Below, piece after piece: positions 6,580 through 14,022 of a DNA stretch of 23,064 nt (its first letter is position 1; each line of letters starts with the position of its first letter). The stretch covers positions 1-23,064 of the forward strand of contig CAAEPE010000014.1 in assembly GCA_900757795.1 (NCBI GenBank). Direction: 5' to 3'. Made by a program: the position numbers and the translations under genes. Below the pieces are notes generated by a model. That model did not search any database. It was not told the origin of the DNA and worked only from the letters and a program-made list of their open reading frames with translations. Source of the DNA: an uncultured Phascolarctobacterium sp. GTDB taxonomy: Bacteria; Bacillota; Negativicutes; Acidaminococcales; Acidaminococcaceae.

Positions 6580-7593
6580 TCAGCTCCTGCCCAAGGTATT
6601 ATAAACATCTAACGCGCCTTGCAGCACGACAATGGCTAGACTGGCGCCGGTTCCCTCGCCTAAGCGCAAGCCCGCGTCCACAATCGGCTGCAAACCCATC
6701 AACTCCAGCATGGCTTTAGCAGAAATATCGCTGGACAAATGCGAGCACAGCATATAATTACGGCATTCCGGATAAAGCCCGTAAGCCAAAAGTGCCGCCG
6801 CCGTAGCGTTTACGCCGTCCACCATAGTAGGCACACGACGGCGGGCACCACCAATAATTACTCCTGCCAAGCCTGCGTGATCGTAACCGCCAACCTTGCA
6901 TAAAATATCCATGGCGTCGCCCTTGCGCGGTTGATTTTTTGCCAAGCCGTCAATCACCACCTGTCGCTTAATACGCATCCGCTCGTCATTGATGCCGCTG
7001 CCGCGGCCAACGGTCAACATTGGATCCAAGCCCAAAAAAGCACTGGCAATGGCAGCCGTAGATGTTGTGTTGCCGATGCCCATCTCGCCGGTATACAGCA
7101 GATTGTAGCCCTTATCAATGCACATATCCGCCATTTTTATGCCAACCTCAAGAGCTGATTCGGCCTGCTCCTTGGTCATGGCTGGCCCTTGCGTAAAATC
7201 TTCCGTGCCCCAAGCAACCTTGTGCTGATAAACATTATCTATATCACTTAAATCAAAAGCCGTACCCACATCACAAACATATACATCTGCCTTCGCGTGG
7301 CGCGCCAAAACCGTAGCTCCTGCTGTGCCACGCTTATAACCGTTAATCATTTGGCGCGTTACCTCTTGAGGGTAAGCGCTGACGCCATATTTGGCAATAC
7401 CGTGGTCCCCGCACATTAACAGCATAGCAGCCTTTAATTTTTGCGGCAATTCTTTGCCAGTCATAGCGGCATATTGTTCTATCATATTCTCCAGCTTGCC
7501 CAAATTTGCTCCCGGCTTATCCATTTTTTGCCAACCGGCGCGCACTTTAGCCGCAGCAGCTTCGTTCAATGCCGGAATAATTATTTGTTCCAT
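6580..7593 (-). CDS. cobT: CobT-family base phosphoribosyltransferase, probable ArsA subunit
   Basis: A 337-residue intact member of the nicotinate-nucleotide--dimethylbenzimidazole phosphoribosyltransferase family. It transfers ribose phosphate from nicotinate mononucleotide to the lower-ligand base. The MCGDHGIAKYGVSAYP, GEMGIGNTTSTAAI and GRGSG motifs are present, as is the C-terminal LGEGTGASLAI with the catalytic Glu (about residue 313). Because a second, degenerate CobT-like gene sits in the same operon, this one may be the catalytic ArsA partner of an ArsAB heterodimer acting on phenolic bases. It could instead be an ordinary CobT acting on benzimidazoles; sequence alone cannot decide. 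The ATG at 7593 follows AGGAGACAAGTG, 12 bases after the cobU stop; the preceding in-frame GTG is less likely. Confidence 0.92.
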   Translation of the reverse strand: MEQIIIPALNEAAAAKVRAGWQKMDKPGANLGKLENMIEQYAAMTGKELPQKLKAAMLLMCGDHGIAKYGVSAYPQEVTRQMINGYKRGTAGATVLARHAKADVYVCDVGTAFDLSDIDNVYQHKVAWGTEDFTQGPAMTKEQAESALEVGIKMADMCIDKGYNLLYTGEMGIGNTTSTAAIASAFLGLDPMLTVGRGSGINDERMRIKRQVVIDGLAKNQPRKGDAMDILCKVGGYDHAGLAGVIIGGARRRVPTMVDGVNATAAALLAYGLYPECRNYMLCSHLSSDISAKAMLELMGLQPIVDAGLRLGEGTGASLAIVVLQGALDVYNTLGRS

Positions 7594-7605
7594 CACTTGT
7601 CTCCT

Positions 7606-8184
7606 TTATATTTCATCTTCAAACTTAAACGCTAATTTTTTCATATCCACAGCCTGTCCGGCTACACACAAATACACATGGTCTGCCGCTGCTGCCACTC
7701 GCTGATTAACCCAGCCTGCCAAATCACGGTATTCTCTGGCCATTTGATTGTCTGGCACAATACCGCTGCCAACCTCGTTAGACACAAACACCACAATTTT
7801 ACCGCAGCCGCGCGCAGCGTCCAGCAGCTTGTCTATTTTTGCATAAACATAATCACAGCGACTCAAAAAATCGCCTGTCGGCGCATTTTTACCGTAAAAT
7901 AAATTAGCCATATAAATTGTTAAACAGTCAAACAGTACGGCGCCAGTTTCCTCACTTAACGCAGAAAATATTTTTTCTGCCTCGTAAGGCGCTTCATGAT
8001 TAAGCCAACGCCCGTCATTGCGCCTTTCCCGATGCAGACGCACACGCTCGGCCATTTCTTCATCTAAAATTTCTGCTGTAGCAATATAATCGCACTTGGG
8101 AGAATAGTGCAGCACATAACGCTCAGCAAATTCGCTTTTACCGCTGCGGGCGCCGCCCGTAACCATAATTATTTTTCCAGCCAT
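7606..8184 (-). CDS. cobU: Adenosylcobinamide kinase / cobinamide-phosphate guanylyltransferase
   Basis: A 192-residue bifunctional CobU/CobP. It phosphorylates adenosylcobinamide and then transfers GMP to form adenosylcobinamide-GDP, the substrate of CobS. The Walker A motif GGARSGKS is at residues 10-17. The guanylylated His is probably H51 in RVRLHRERR, by analogy with the RIxxHxxxR region of CobU. VFVSNEVGSGIVP is the conserved mid-domain segment. The ATG at 8184 is chosen because GGGAGG lies 7 bases upstream; 11 extra codons upstream overlap the terminator of the riboswitch. It is the first gene of the cobamide operon, directly under the cobalamin riboswitch. Confidence 0.95.
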   Translation of the reverse strand: MAGKIIMVTGGARSGKSEFAERYVLHYSPKCDYIATAEILDEEMAERVRLHRERRNDGRWLNHEAPYEAEKIFSALSEETGAVLFDCLTIYMANLFYGKNAPTGDFLSRCDYVYAKIDKLLDAARGCGKIVVFVSNEVGSGIVPDNQMAREYRDLAGWVNQRVAAAADHVYLCVAGQAVDMKKLAFKFEDEI

Positions 8185-8202
8185 TTTTCTGCCTCCCTTC
8201 GT

Positions 8203-8232
8203 AAAAAAGCCTCCCACTGTCGGCGGGAGGCT
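8203..8232 (-). terminator. Riboswitch-controlled terminator before cobU
   Basis: On the minus strand AGCCTCCC (8232-8225) pairs with GGGAGGCT (8215-8208), followed by TTTTTT. The 5' arm contains CTCCCG, which is complementary to CGGGAG at 8285-8280 between aptamer and terminator. That gives a plausible antiterminator. Confidence 0.88.
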
Positions 8233-8279
8233 CCAAAAATATACTTTACCTATTTAATTGCGCACGAAAACCAGCCTAT

Positions 8280-8460
8280 CTCCCGTAAGCCCACGGTTTC
8301 GCAACAGGCAGGTCTCCTGGCTTAGCTTCATCGCCCACAGCGCCTTCCCAACTTGCGTCAGTGACATAATTGCCTGGGCTCCGCTTACAGTAGCGGGACT
8401 GCTCCGGATTCGCACCGGTATTCCCTTTTCAGCAATGACCGCAATCATTGCACCTGTCAA
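8280..8460 (-). promoter_or_regulatory. Cobalamin riboswitch
   Basis: On the minus strand the classic elements appear in order. They are GACAGGTGC near the start, GGGAATACCGGTGCGAATCC, GGAGCAGTCCCGC with ACTGTAAGCGGAGC, and the B12 box AGCCAGGAGACCTGCC (8322-8307). A terminator follows (8203-8232), and cobU starts at 8184. Cobalamin binding is expected to favour termination and shut down the cobUTS operon. A clear promoter was not found upstream; only weak -10-like TAGAAT/TATAAA sequences lie near 8475-8485. Confidence 0.95.
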
Positions 8461-8555
8461 AAAATTTCCAATGATTTATATTCTACACAACTGCGGTTTT
8501 TCCTGCCGGCAAAAGAAAATTTGCCAGTGATTTCTCAAAAAGCGCAATTTACACA

Positions 8556-8588
8556 TAAAAAAGACCTGCACCTTGCGATGCAGGTCTT
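8556..8588 (-). terminator. Terminator of the rpsB-tsf operon
   Basis: A perfect 9-10 bp stem AAGACCTGCA / TGCAGGTCTT (8579-8588 with 8561-8570) with an 8-base loop, followed by six Ts on the minus strand. It lies 14 bases after the tsf stop. Confidence 0.92.
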
Positions 8589-8601
8589 GCTTGTTCAGAT
8601 A

Positions 8602-9483
8602 TTAGCCTTTGATTTGAGACATAACTTCAGCAACAAAGTCGTCTTGTCTCTTTTCAATGCCTTCGCCCAATTGGAAGCGAGCAAATGCCAAAACTTCAGC
8701 ATTGTTAGCTTTCAACAGCTTAGCAATAGTTTGATCCGGGTCTTTAACGAACTCTTGGTCAACCAAGCATACTTCTTTGTAGTATTTGTTGATGCGGCCC
8801 AGAACCATTTTTTCGATAATTTTTTCCGGTTTGCCTTCGTTGCGGGCTTGCTCGGACAAAACTTCTTTCTCATGCTCCAGCTCAGCAGCAGGAACTTGAG
8901 AACGCTCCAAATAAGAGGGGTTAGCAGCAGCAACCTGCATAGCAATATCTTTGCCAAGTTCTGCGGTGCCGCCCTTCATTTCTACCAAAACGCCGATTTT
9001 GCCGCCGCCATGAATGTAAGCAGCAACCAAGCCTTCCGGAGCTTCATACAGAGCGAAGCGGCGAACGGAAATCTTTTCGCCGATTTTAGCAACGCTGGCA
9101 GTTACCAAAGCTTCAACAGTTTGGCCTTCGATTTCGGAAGCCAGCAGAGCTTCAACATCAGCAGGTTTAGTAGCAACGATATGGTTGGCAACTTTAGCAA
9201 CTAATTCTTTGAAGCCGTCGGTTTTAGCAACGAAGTCGGTTTCGCAGTTAATTTCTACAATGCAGCCAACTTTGCTGTCAGCGCTCAAAGCATAGCCAAC
9301 AACGCCTTCAGCAGCGATACGGCCGGCTTTTTTAGCAGCAGCAGCCAAGCCTTTTTCACGCAGGAAGTCGATAGCCTTGTCCATATCGCCTTCAACAGCG
9401 GTCAATGCTTTTTTGCAGTCCATCATACCTGCGCCAGTACGCTCGCGCAATTCTTTAACTAATGCAGCAGTAATTTGAGCCAT
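8602..9483 (-). CDS. tsf: Translation elongation factor Ts
   Basis: A 293-residue EF-Ts, the guanine-nucleotide exchange factor for EF-Tu. The N-terminal UBA-like domain with the family signature LRERTGAGMMDCKKAL occupies roughly the first 50 residues. The INCETDFVAKTDGF core motif and the QVAAANPSYL segment follow. Length is standard for the long Firmicutes form. The ATG at 9483 is chosen because AGGAGG lies 9 bases upstream; seven codons further upstream overlap that site. It is co-transcribed with rpsB, 35 bases downstream of it, and ends at a strong terminator. Confidence 0.97.
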   Translation of the reverse strand: MAQITAALVKELRERTGAGMMDCKKALTAVEGDMDKAIDFLREKGLAAAAKKAGRIAAEGVVGYALSADSKVGCIVEINCETDFVAKTDGFKELVAKVANHIVATKPADVEALLASEIEGQTVEALVTASVAKIGEKISVRRFALYEAPEGLVAAYIHGGGKIGVLVEMKGGTAELGKDIAMQVAAANPSYLERSQVPAAELEHEKEVLSEQARNEGKPEKIIEKMVLGRINKYYKEVCLVDQEFVKDPDQTIAKLLKANNAEVLAFARFQLGEGIEKRQDDFVAEVMSQIKG

Positions 9484-9518
9484 GAGTAATTCCTCCTCAC
9501 ACAAAGTTTAAGTCTAAA

Positions 9519-10256
9519 TTATTCAGCGTCTTCAGCAGCAGCTTCTTCAACAGCCGGAGCTTCTTCGGTTTGCATACCTTGACGGCCTTCCAAAACTGCG
9601 TCAGCCATTTTGCCGGTCAACAGTTTTACAGCGCGGATAGCGTCGTCGTTAGCGGGGATTACATGGTCAATTTCGTCGGGATCGCAGTTGGTGTCAACAG
9701 TTGCAACGATAGGAATGTTCAGCTTGTGAGCTTCCAAAACAGCGATGTGTTCTTTGCGAGGGTCAACGATGAACATAGCGCCCGGCAATTTTTTCATATC
9801 TTTAATGCCGCCCAAGTATTTGGTCAGTTTTTCCATTTCATGTTTCAAACCGATAACTTCTTTCTTAGGCAGAACGTCGAAAGTGCCGTCAGCTTCCATA
9901 GCTTCCAGTTTGCGCAGACGAGCAATACGATTTTGGATGGTTTTGAAGTTGGTCAGCATGCCGCCCAGCCAACGTTCGTTAACATAGAACATGTTGCAGC
10001 GGGTAGCTTCTTCTTTCATAGCTTCTTGAGCTTGTTTTTTAGTACCAACGAACAGAATGTTTTCACCGGCAGCAGCAACCTCACGGATGAAGTTATAAGC
10101 TTCGTCAACTTTTTTTACGGTTTTTTGCAGGTCAATGATGTAGATACCATTGCGCTCGGTGAAAATGTAAGGAGCCATTTTAGGGTTCCAACGACGGGTT
10201 TGGTGACCAAAATGTACACCAGCTTCAAGTAATTGTTTCATAGAAATAATAGCCAT
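9519..10256 (-). CDS. rpsB: 30S ribosomal protein S2
   Basis: A 245-residue ribosomal protein S2 of the small subunit. Signature segments are MKQLLEAGVHFGHQTRRWNP at the N-terminus, ENILFVGTKKQAQ, NERWLGGMLTNF and PIVATVDTNCDPD. The C-terminus carries an extra acidic Ala/Glu tail (EEAPAVEEAAAEDAE). The ATG at 10256 follows AGGAGG; 15 extra upstream codons are non-homologous leader. It is the first gene of the rpsB-tsf operon, with a leader of about 105 bases that can fold into small hairpins (ACGCAG / CTGCGT). These could serve feedback by S2, as known in other bacteria, but no specific motif was recognised. Confidence 0.98.
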   Translation of the reverse strand: MAIISMKQLLEAGVHFGHQTRRWNPKMAPYIFTERNGIYIIDLQKTVKKVDEAYNFIREVAAAGENILFVGTKKQAQEAMKEEATRCNMFYVNERWLGGMLTNFKTIQNRIARLRKLEAMEADGTFDVLPKKEVIGLKHEMEKLTKYLGGIKDMKKLPGAMFIVDPRKEHIAVLEAHKLNIPIVATVDTNCDPDEIDHVIPANDDAIRAVKLLTGKMADAVLEGRQGMQTEEAPAVEEAAAEDAE

Positions 10257-10368
10257 TTTTTGTTTCCTCCTGTTTTTTCCTCCGCAGAGACGCATTTTCA
10301 TCCATAACTGCGCGGCTGACGCAGACAGCGGACGAATTATCCTGCGTGTGTATTTTTACACTCAGAAT

Positions 10369-10397
10369 ATTTTATCATAAAAAATCCCGCAGTACAA
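10369..10397 (-). promoter_or_regulatory. Promoter of rpsB-tsf
   Basis: TTGTAC (-35, 10397-10392), 17-base spacer, TAAAAT (-10, 10374-10369), on the minus strand. The -35 box sits in the loop of the terminator of the upstream antiporter gene, so terminator and promoter overlap. Confidence 0.6.
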
Positions 10398-10416
10398 GTA
10401 GCGCCGCGGGATTTTT
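10377..10416 (-). terminator. Terminator of the antiporter gene
   Basis: An 11-bp stem (10406-10416 with 10380-10390; core ATCCCGC / GCGGGAT) with a 15-base loop, flanked by As and Ts so that it could work on both strands. It lies 34 bases after the antiporter stop. Confidence 0.85.
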
Positions 10417-10449
10417 AAAGAAAAAATGTATAAAATTTTACAAAGCAGC

Positions 10450-11373
10450 TTACATAATATACCATAAATACGCGCCGTAGCAACACAGCATCAGCGCGCC
10501 GCTCCAACGAGCCAAACGTTCCTTAGGCAGTACGCACAGCCATAACAGTGCAGCAGCGCCAATAGCAGCGTAGGTATCAAACATAAAAGCTTGCGCAAAA
10601 GGAATATCCACAATCAACCCGGATAAACCAACTACAAAAAGAATGTTAAATACATTACTGCCGATAATGTTGCCGATAGCAATACCTGAATTGCCCATTC
10701 GTGCAGCCGTTACAGAAGTAAACAGCTCCGGCAGGCTTGTTCCCAAGGCTACAATGGTCAGACCAATAATGCGCTGGCTCAAGCCAACATAAACTGCAAT
10801 AGCCGTTGCGGCGTTAACGGTAACCTCACTGCCGGCAATAATTACTGCCAAGCCGCCTAAAGTATATACAATGCACTTACCTATACTCATGACCTCTAAA
10901 GGATTTTCTTCATTATCGCTATTCATAGCCATTTTATAAAGATAAGCAAGATACAAAATAAAAACGCCAAGCAGCACTAAGCCGTCAGTAAAAGAAATCA
11001 CTCCGTCCCTGCCCTGATAAAGCAACAAACCGGTAATAGCAATAACAAAAGGTGCTTCAATACGAGCAGTGGAGCGTGCTAAAATCAAAGGCGTAATCAC
11101 CGCTGACAAACCTAAAATTACCAAGATATTCATAATATTGCTGCCCACAATGTTACCGATAGTAATATCCGCGCTGCCTTTAAGAGCAGCCGCAATACTA
11201 ACGGCCGCTTCCGGCGCGCTAGTGCCCATGGCCACAATTGTCAAACCAATTACTAGCTGCGAAATACCAAATTTAGCGGCAATATTGGCCGCACCCTCCA
11301 CAAACCAGTCAGCACCCTTACCTAAAAGTACAAAACCTAAAGCCAACAAAACCAACTGTAATAATATTTCCAT
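10450..11373 (-). CDS. CaCA-family cation antiporter (YrbG-like), Mn-riboswitch controlled
   Basis: A 307-residue integral membrane protein with the two inverted alpha-repeats of the calcium/sodium antiporter (CaCA, YrbG-like) family. Repeat one is GTSAPEAAVSI followed by GNIVGSNIMNI. Repeat two is GTSLPELFTSV followed by GNIIGSNVFNI. About ten hydrophobic helices are visible, and the length fits the prokaryotic half-size members. The family exchanges Ca2+ for Na+ or H+. The yybP-ykoY Mn2+ riboswitch directly upstream suggests that this copy helps export Mn2+, or Ca2+ under Mn2+ control. The ATG at 11373 follows GGGAG by 6 bases. Monocistronic between its riboswitch and a terminator. Confidence 0.92.
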   Translation of the reverse strand: MEILLQLVLLALGFVLLGKGADWFVEGAANIAAKFGISQLVIGLTIVAMGTSAPEAAVSIAAALKGSADITIGNIVGSNIMNILVILGLSAVITPLILARSTARIEAPFVIAITGLLLYQGRDGVISFTDGLVLLGVFILYLAYLYKMAMNSDNEENPLEVMSIGKCIVYTLGGLAVIIAGSEVTVNAATAIAVYVGLSQRIIGLTIVALGTSLPELFTSVTAARMGNSGIAIGNIIGSNVFNILFVVGLSGLIVDIPFAQAFMFDTYAAIGAAALLWLCVLPKERLARWSGALMLCCYGAYLWYIM

Positions 11374-11403
11374 CTTCTGCTCCCTTCTGCAAAAGTCACC
11401 AAC

Positions 11404-11448
11404 AAAAAAACGAGACTTTTGCTGCAAATAAATTACAACAAAGTCTCG
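11404..11448 (-). terminator. Terminator of the manganese riboswitch
   Basis: On the minus strand CGAGACTTT (11448-11440) pairs with AAAGTCTCG (11419-11411), followed by seven Ts. The 5' arm is the same segment that closes the aptamer's first helix, so aptamer folding and termination are mutually exclusive. This is the expected ON-switch design. Confidence 0.88.
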
Positions 11449-11535
11449 CTACTTACTTACACTACCGGATTGCCTCTAAGCAACCGTACTGACGATGGTG
11501 TAAACACGCCTAAGCGCGCCAGCTACTCCCTTTAT
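11440..11535 (-). promoter_or_regulatory. yybP-ykoY manganese riboswitch
   Basis: The conserved elements of the class occur on the minus strand: AAAGGGAGTAGC at the 5' side (11533-11522), ATCGTCAGTACGG in the middle, and GTAGCGAGACTTT at the 3' side. The overlapping terminator ends about 30 bases before the antiporter ATG. Class assignment is by recognition of these motifs. Confidence 0.85.
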
Positions 11536-11541
11536 GATTTT

Positions 11542-11570
11542 AGTTTACTAGAAAGCCGCCGTGCTGTCAA
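11542..11570 (-). promoter_or_regulatory. Promoter of the riboswitch-antiporter transcript
   Basis: TTGACA (11570-11565), 17-base spacer, TAAACT (11547-11542) on the minus strand, placing the transcript start just before the aptamer. It lies about 40 bases after the lysE stop. Confidence 0.82.
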
Positions 11571-11608
11571 GCAAAAGCTTATTTCTCCCCATAAAATTTA
11601 CTTGTTGC

Positions 11609-12190
11609 TCACAAAAATAAAGAAACAGCGCAGTAAACTAAAAGCGCGGCCATAATCCGATTGGTAACAGCCGCATATTTAGAAAACAGCAGCTTAAACA
11701 TAGAGCCAAACAACGCCCAGCACAAGGTAAAAACAAAACCGATAAAAGCCAAAAGCAGCGCAAAAAAAGTCAGCGCCGACAAATCTCCTTTATAATAAGG
11801 AAGAATATACGCTTCCATAGATACAATGCAATAAATATAAATCTTAGGATTTACAAACTGCAAAAAAGCACCTGAGAAAAAACTGCTTTGTGAATGTTGT
11901 TCTTCAATTACAGATGAGCTCTGCAAGGTTTTCCACGCCAACCACAGCATGTAGCAGGAACCTACAATCAGCATCGGCGTTTTAACTTTGGGAATCAGCT
12001 CGGATAAAATATTGCAGAAAAAGGTACAAACCAGCATAACCACGGAAAATCCCGCCCAAATTCCCAAATTAAAAGGAAAGGATTTGCGAAAGCCCAACCG
12101 TCCCGCATTGGACATGGACATAATATTATTTGGTCCCGGCGTTACCGCCGTAACTACCGCATAAGACAAAAAGCTCAACCACTGAAACAT
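11609..12190 (-). CDS. LysE/RhtB-family exporter
   Basis: A 193-residue membrane protein of the LysE/RhtB translocator family, which exports amino acids or related metabolites. The hallmark TPGPNN motif (TAVTPGPNNIMSMSNAGRLG) is near the N-terminus. About six hydrophobic segments follow, with a short charged mid-region (SSSVIEEQHSQS). The substrate cannot be told from sequence. The ATG at 12190 follows GGAGG by 5 bases; the 14 codons upstream are not conserved. It is transcribed divergently from the adjacent LysR regulator, which probably controls it, as in lysE/lysG-type pairs. Confidence 0.9.
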   Translation of the reverse strand: MFQWLSFLSYAVVTAVTPGPNNIMSMSNAGRLGFRKSFPFNLGIWAGFSVVMLVCTFFCNILSELIPKVKTPMLIVGSCYMLWLAWKTLQSSSVIEEQHSQSSFFSGAFLQFVNPKIYIYCIVSMEAYILPYYKGDLSALTFFALLLAFIGFVFTLCWALFGSMFKLLFSKYAAVTNRIMAALLVYCAVSLFL

Positions 12191-12249
12191 ACTAACCTCC
12201 GATTTAGATAATTGCTGCTTGCATTTCTGCACCTGCTTATATATAATAA

Positions 12250-12265
12250 CATTAACTCATTAATG
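12250..12265. promoter_or_regulatory. Likely LysR operator in the divergent intergenic region
   Basis: CATTAA CTCA TTAATG is a perfect 6-bp dyad with a 4-base spacer and matches the T-N11-A plan of LysR sites. It lies between lysE and lysR. It falls within the spacer of a possible lysE promoter (TTGATT on the minus strand, then TTATTA/TATTAT after 17-18 bases). Confidence 0.55.
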
Positions 12266-12327
12266 AAATCAAATTGAAATAATAAAAGCAATGCTTCAAA
12301 ATAATTTTAGTGTTATGAGGTGAAATT

Positions 12328-13239
12328 ATGGATTTAAAATATCTGCAAACCTTTCGCACGATTGTAGAAACAGGCAGCTTCACAAGCGCCGCCGAAAAGC
12401 TAAATTATACTCAGTCAACAATTACTTTTCAAATTAAACAGCTGGAACAAGAATTATCCGTGCAGCTTTTTGAAAAGCTAGGCCGTAAAATGGTTTTGAC
12501 CAAAGCAGGCGAAAATCTTATTCCTTATGTGGACGAGGTAATGCGTTCCCTCGACAAGCTGCGTTCCTTTGAAAGTAATTTATCCCAATGCCGCGGCGAT
12601 TTGCACATTGGCGTTGGCGAAACCTTACTTTGCTACAAAGTACCTGCCATCCTCAAAGAATTTCATCGCCAGGCACCCAACGCCCGTCTATTTCTACGCT
12701 CCATGAACTGCTACGATATTAGAAACGAGCTTTGCAGCGGCATGCTGGATTTAGGCTTGCTGTACGAGGATATCGGCGGCTTCGACGATAATCTAACCTC
12801 CTACTCTTTCGGCAAGCATCAGCTGGCGCTGGTGGCTGCTCCCAAAGCAGCAAAAATTTGTCCGGATTTTACCACATCCAACAAAAGCATTGCGCTCCCT
12901 TTTATTATCAACGAACCAAGGTGCGTCTTTCGGCTGATTTTTGAGGAATATCTTCGTCAAAAGTCTATCGTCTTAGACCATACCATTGAATTATGGAGCG
13001 TTGCCACTATTAAAAATTTAGTTTTAAATGAAGTAGGTTTTTCTTTTTTACCAAAATTCACTGTTGCAGACGAGCTAAGTAAACACGAATTAGTAGAAAT
13101 TCCCACAGATATGCCCCAGCCCCAGATTTCTGCTGTTGTAGCTCATCACAAAAATAAATGGCTGAGTCCTCTCATGCAATGCTTTATTGAGCTGTGCCAA
13201 AAGGCTGCCGCAGATTTCGAAGCCGAAAGAAACAAATAA
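12328..13239 (+). CDS. LysR-family transcriptional regulator
   Basis: A 303-residue LysR regulator. The N-terminal winged helix-turn-helix covers about residues 1-60 (MDLKYLQTFRTIVETGSFTS, then AAEKLNYTQSTITFQIKQLE and LGRKMVLTKAG). It is followed by a linker helix and a periplasmic-binding-like effector domain from about residue 90 (LHIGVGETLLCYKVP onward). The inducer cannot be told. A GAGGTGAAATT site precedes the ATG. Divergent from the LysE exporter, with an AT-rich dyad between them, it is probably that gene's activator. A weak promoter (TTGAAA, 17 bases, CAAAAT) may lie near 12274-12302. Confidence 0.93.
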   Translation: MDLKYLQTFRTIVETGSFTSAAEKLNYTQSTITFQIKQLEQELSVQLFEKLGRKMVLTKAGENLIPYVDEVMRSLDKLRSFESNLSQCRGDLHIGVGETLLCYKVPAILKEFHRQAPNARLFLRSMNCYDIRNELCSGMLDLGLLYEDIGGFDDNLTSYSFGKHQLALVAAPKAAKICPDFTTSNKSIALPFIINEPRCVFRLIFEEYLRQKSIVLDHTIELWSVATIKNLVLNEVGFSFLPKFTVADELSKHELVEIPTDMPQPQISAVVAHHKNKWLSPLMQCFIELCQKAAADFEAERNK

Positions 13240-13267
13240 TTTTTGCTATAAAATTTTATCGCACAAT

Positions 13268-14008
13268 TTATTTTAGAAAAACATATTCCGTTGCTGTAGA
13301 AAGCTCCGGACGAAAGCTATAACCATAAACATCAAAGGCTTGCACCTGCTCCGGCTGCTGAAGCTGCTGTTCCGCACACCAGCGTACCATACTGCCACGA
13401 GCCATTTTGGCTTCCGTGGCTTTTACTTTATAACCGCTTTTTTTATCAGCACAGCCAAAAATACAGGTAACAAAACGCACATCTTCAGTTAAAAAAGGCT
13501 CCACTGCCTTGCTGTATTCCTTCGACGCCAAATTTAAAATCAACTTATCCTCTGCTATAAGCGCATCATAAAGGCTGCGTCCCCAAAATTGGTAAAGATT
13601 TTTCTTGCCGTCAACAGCAAGTTTGCCCTGCATTTCTAAACGATATGGCGCAACGCCGTCATCAGCGCGCAGCAAGCCATAAAATCCGGAAAGAATCCGC
13701 AAATTTTGACAAAGATAATCCCACGCCACTTGCTCCAGCACCCGCGGCCCCATATGGGTGTACTGCAAACCAACGTAAGCAAGCACAGCAGGAGTCAAAT
13801 TATTTTCTAACTTCATATTTTTGATACGTGCAAAATTTTCCTCTGCCAAAGCATCATTGCATCCCCACAGCTTTTGCAGCTCCGCAAAGCTCATACTTTG
13901 CATTGCAGCAAGCAGCAGCTTTGTGCGCTCCAAAAATTGCGGCCTTTGGCAAGCGTAGGCATCAGTATCCATACGCATTTGTTTAGCGGGAGAAATAATT
14001 ATTTTCAT
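13268..14008 (-). CDS. yaaA: Peroxide stress protein YaaA
   Basis: A 246-residue member of the YaaA / UPF0246 family. In E. coli it limits free iron and oxidative DNA damage during peroxide stress and binds DNA. Family segments seen: MKIIISPAKQM at the N-terminus, SGFYGLLRADDGVAPYRLEM in the middle and KATEAKMARGSMVRW near the C-terminus. Length fits the family. The ATG at 14008 follows AAAGGAG by 7 bases. That ribosome site abuts the T-tract of the terminator of the TRAP operon upstream, so no room for a private promoter is visible; expression may depend on read-through. It converges with lysR, 28 bases apart. Confidence 0.95.
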   Translation of the reverse strand: MKIIISPAKQMRMDTDAYACQRPQFLERTKLLLAAMQSMSFAELQKLWGCNDALAEENFARIKNMKLENNLTPAVLAYVGLQYTHMGPRVLEQVAWDYLCQNLRILSGFYGLLRADDGVAPYRLEMQGKLAVDGKKNLYQFWGRSLYDALIAEDKLILNLASKEYSKAVEPFLTEDVRFVTCIFGCADKKSGYKVKATEAKMARGSMVRWCAEQQLQQPEQVQAFDVYGYSFRPELSTATEYVFLK

Positions 14009-14022
14009 GAGTAAACTCCTTT

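Noticed and set aside
8254..8530. Short open frames on both strands upstream of cobU
   Set aside because: They fall in the cobalamin riboswitch, whose conserved elements explain the sequence.
9570..10232. A 220-codon plus-strand open frame
   Set aside because: Antisense to rpsB, a universally conserved gene; no independent homology.
11419..11655. A 78-codon plus-strand open frame upstream of the antiporter
   Set aside because: It covers the yybP-ykoY riboswitch and its promoter and has no ribosome site or recognised product.
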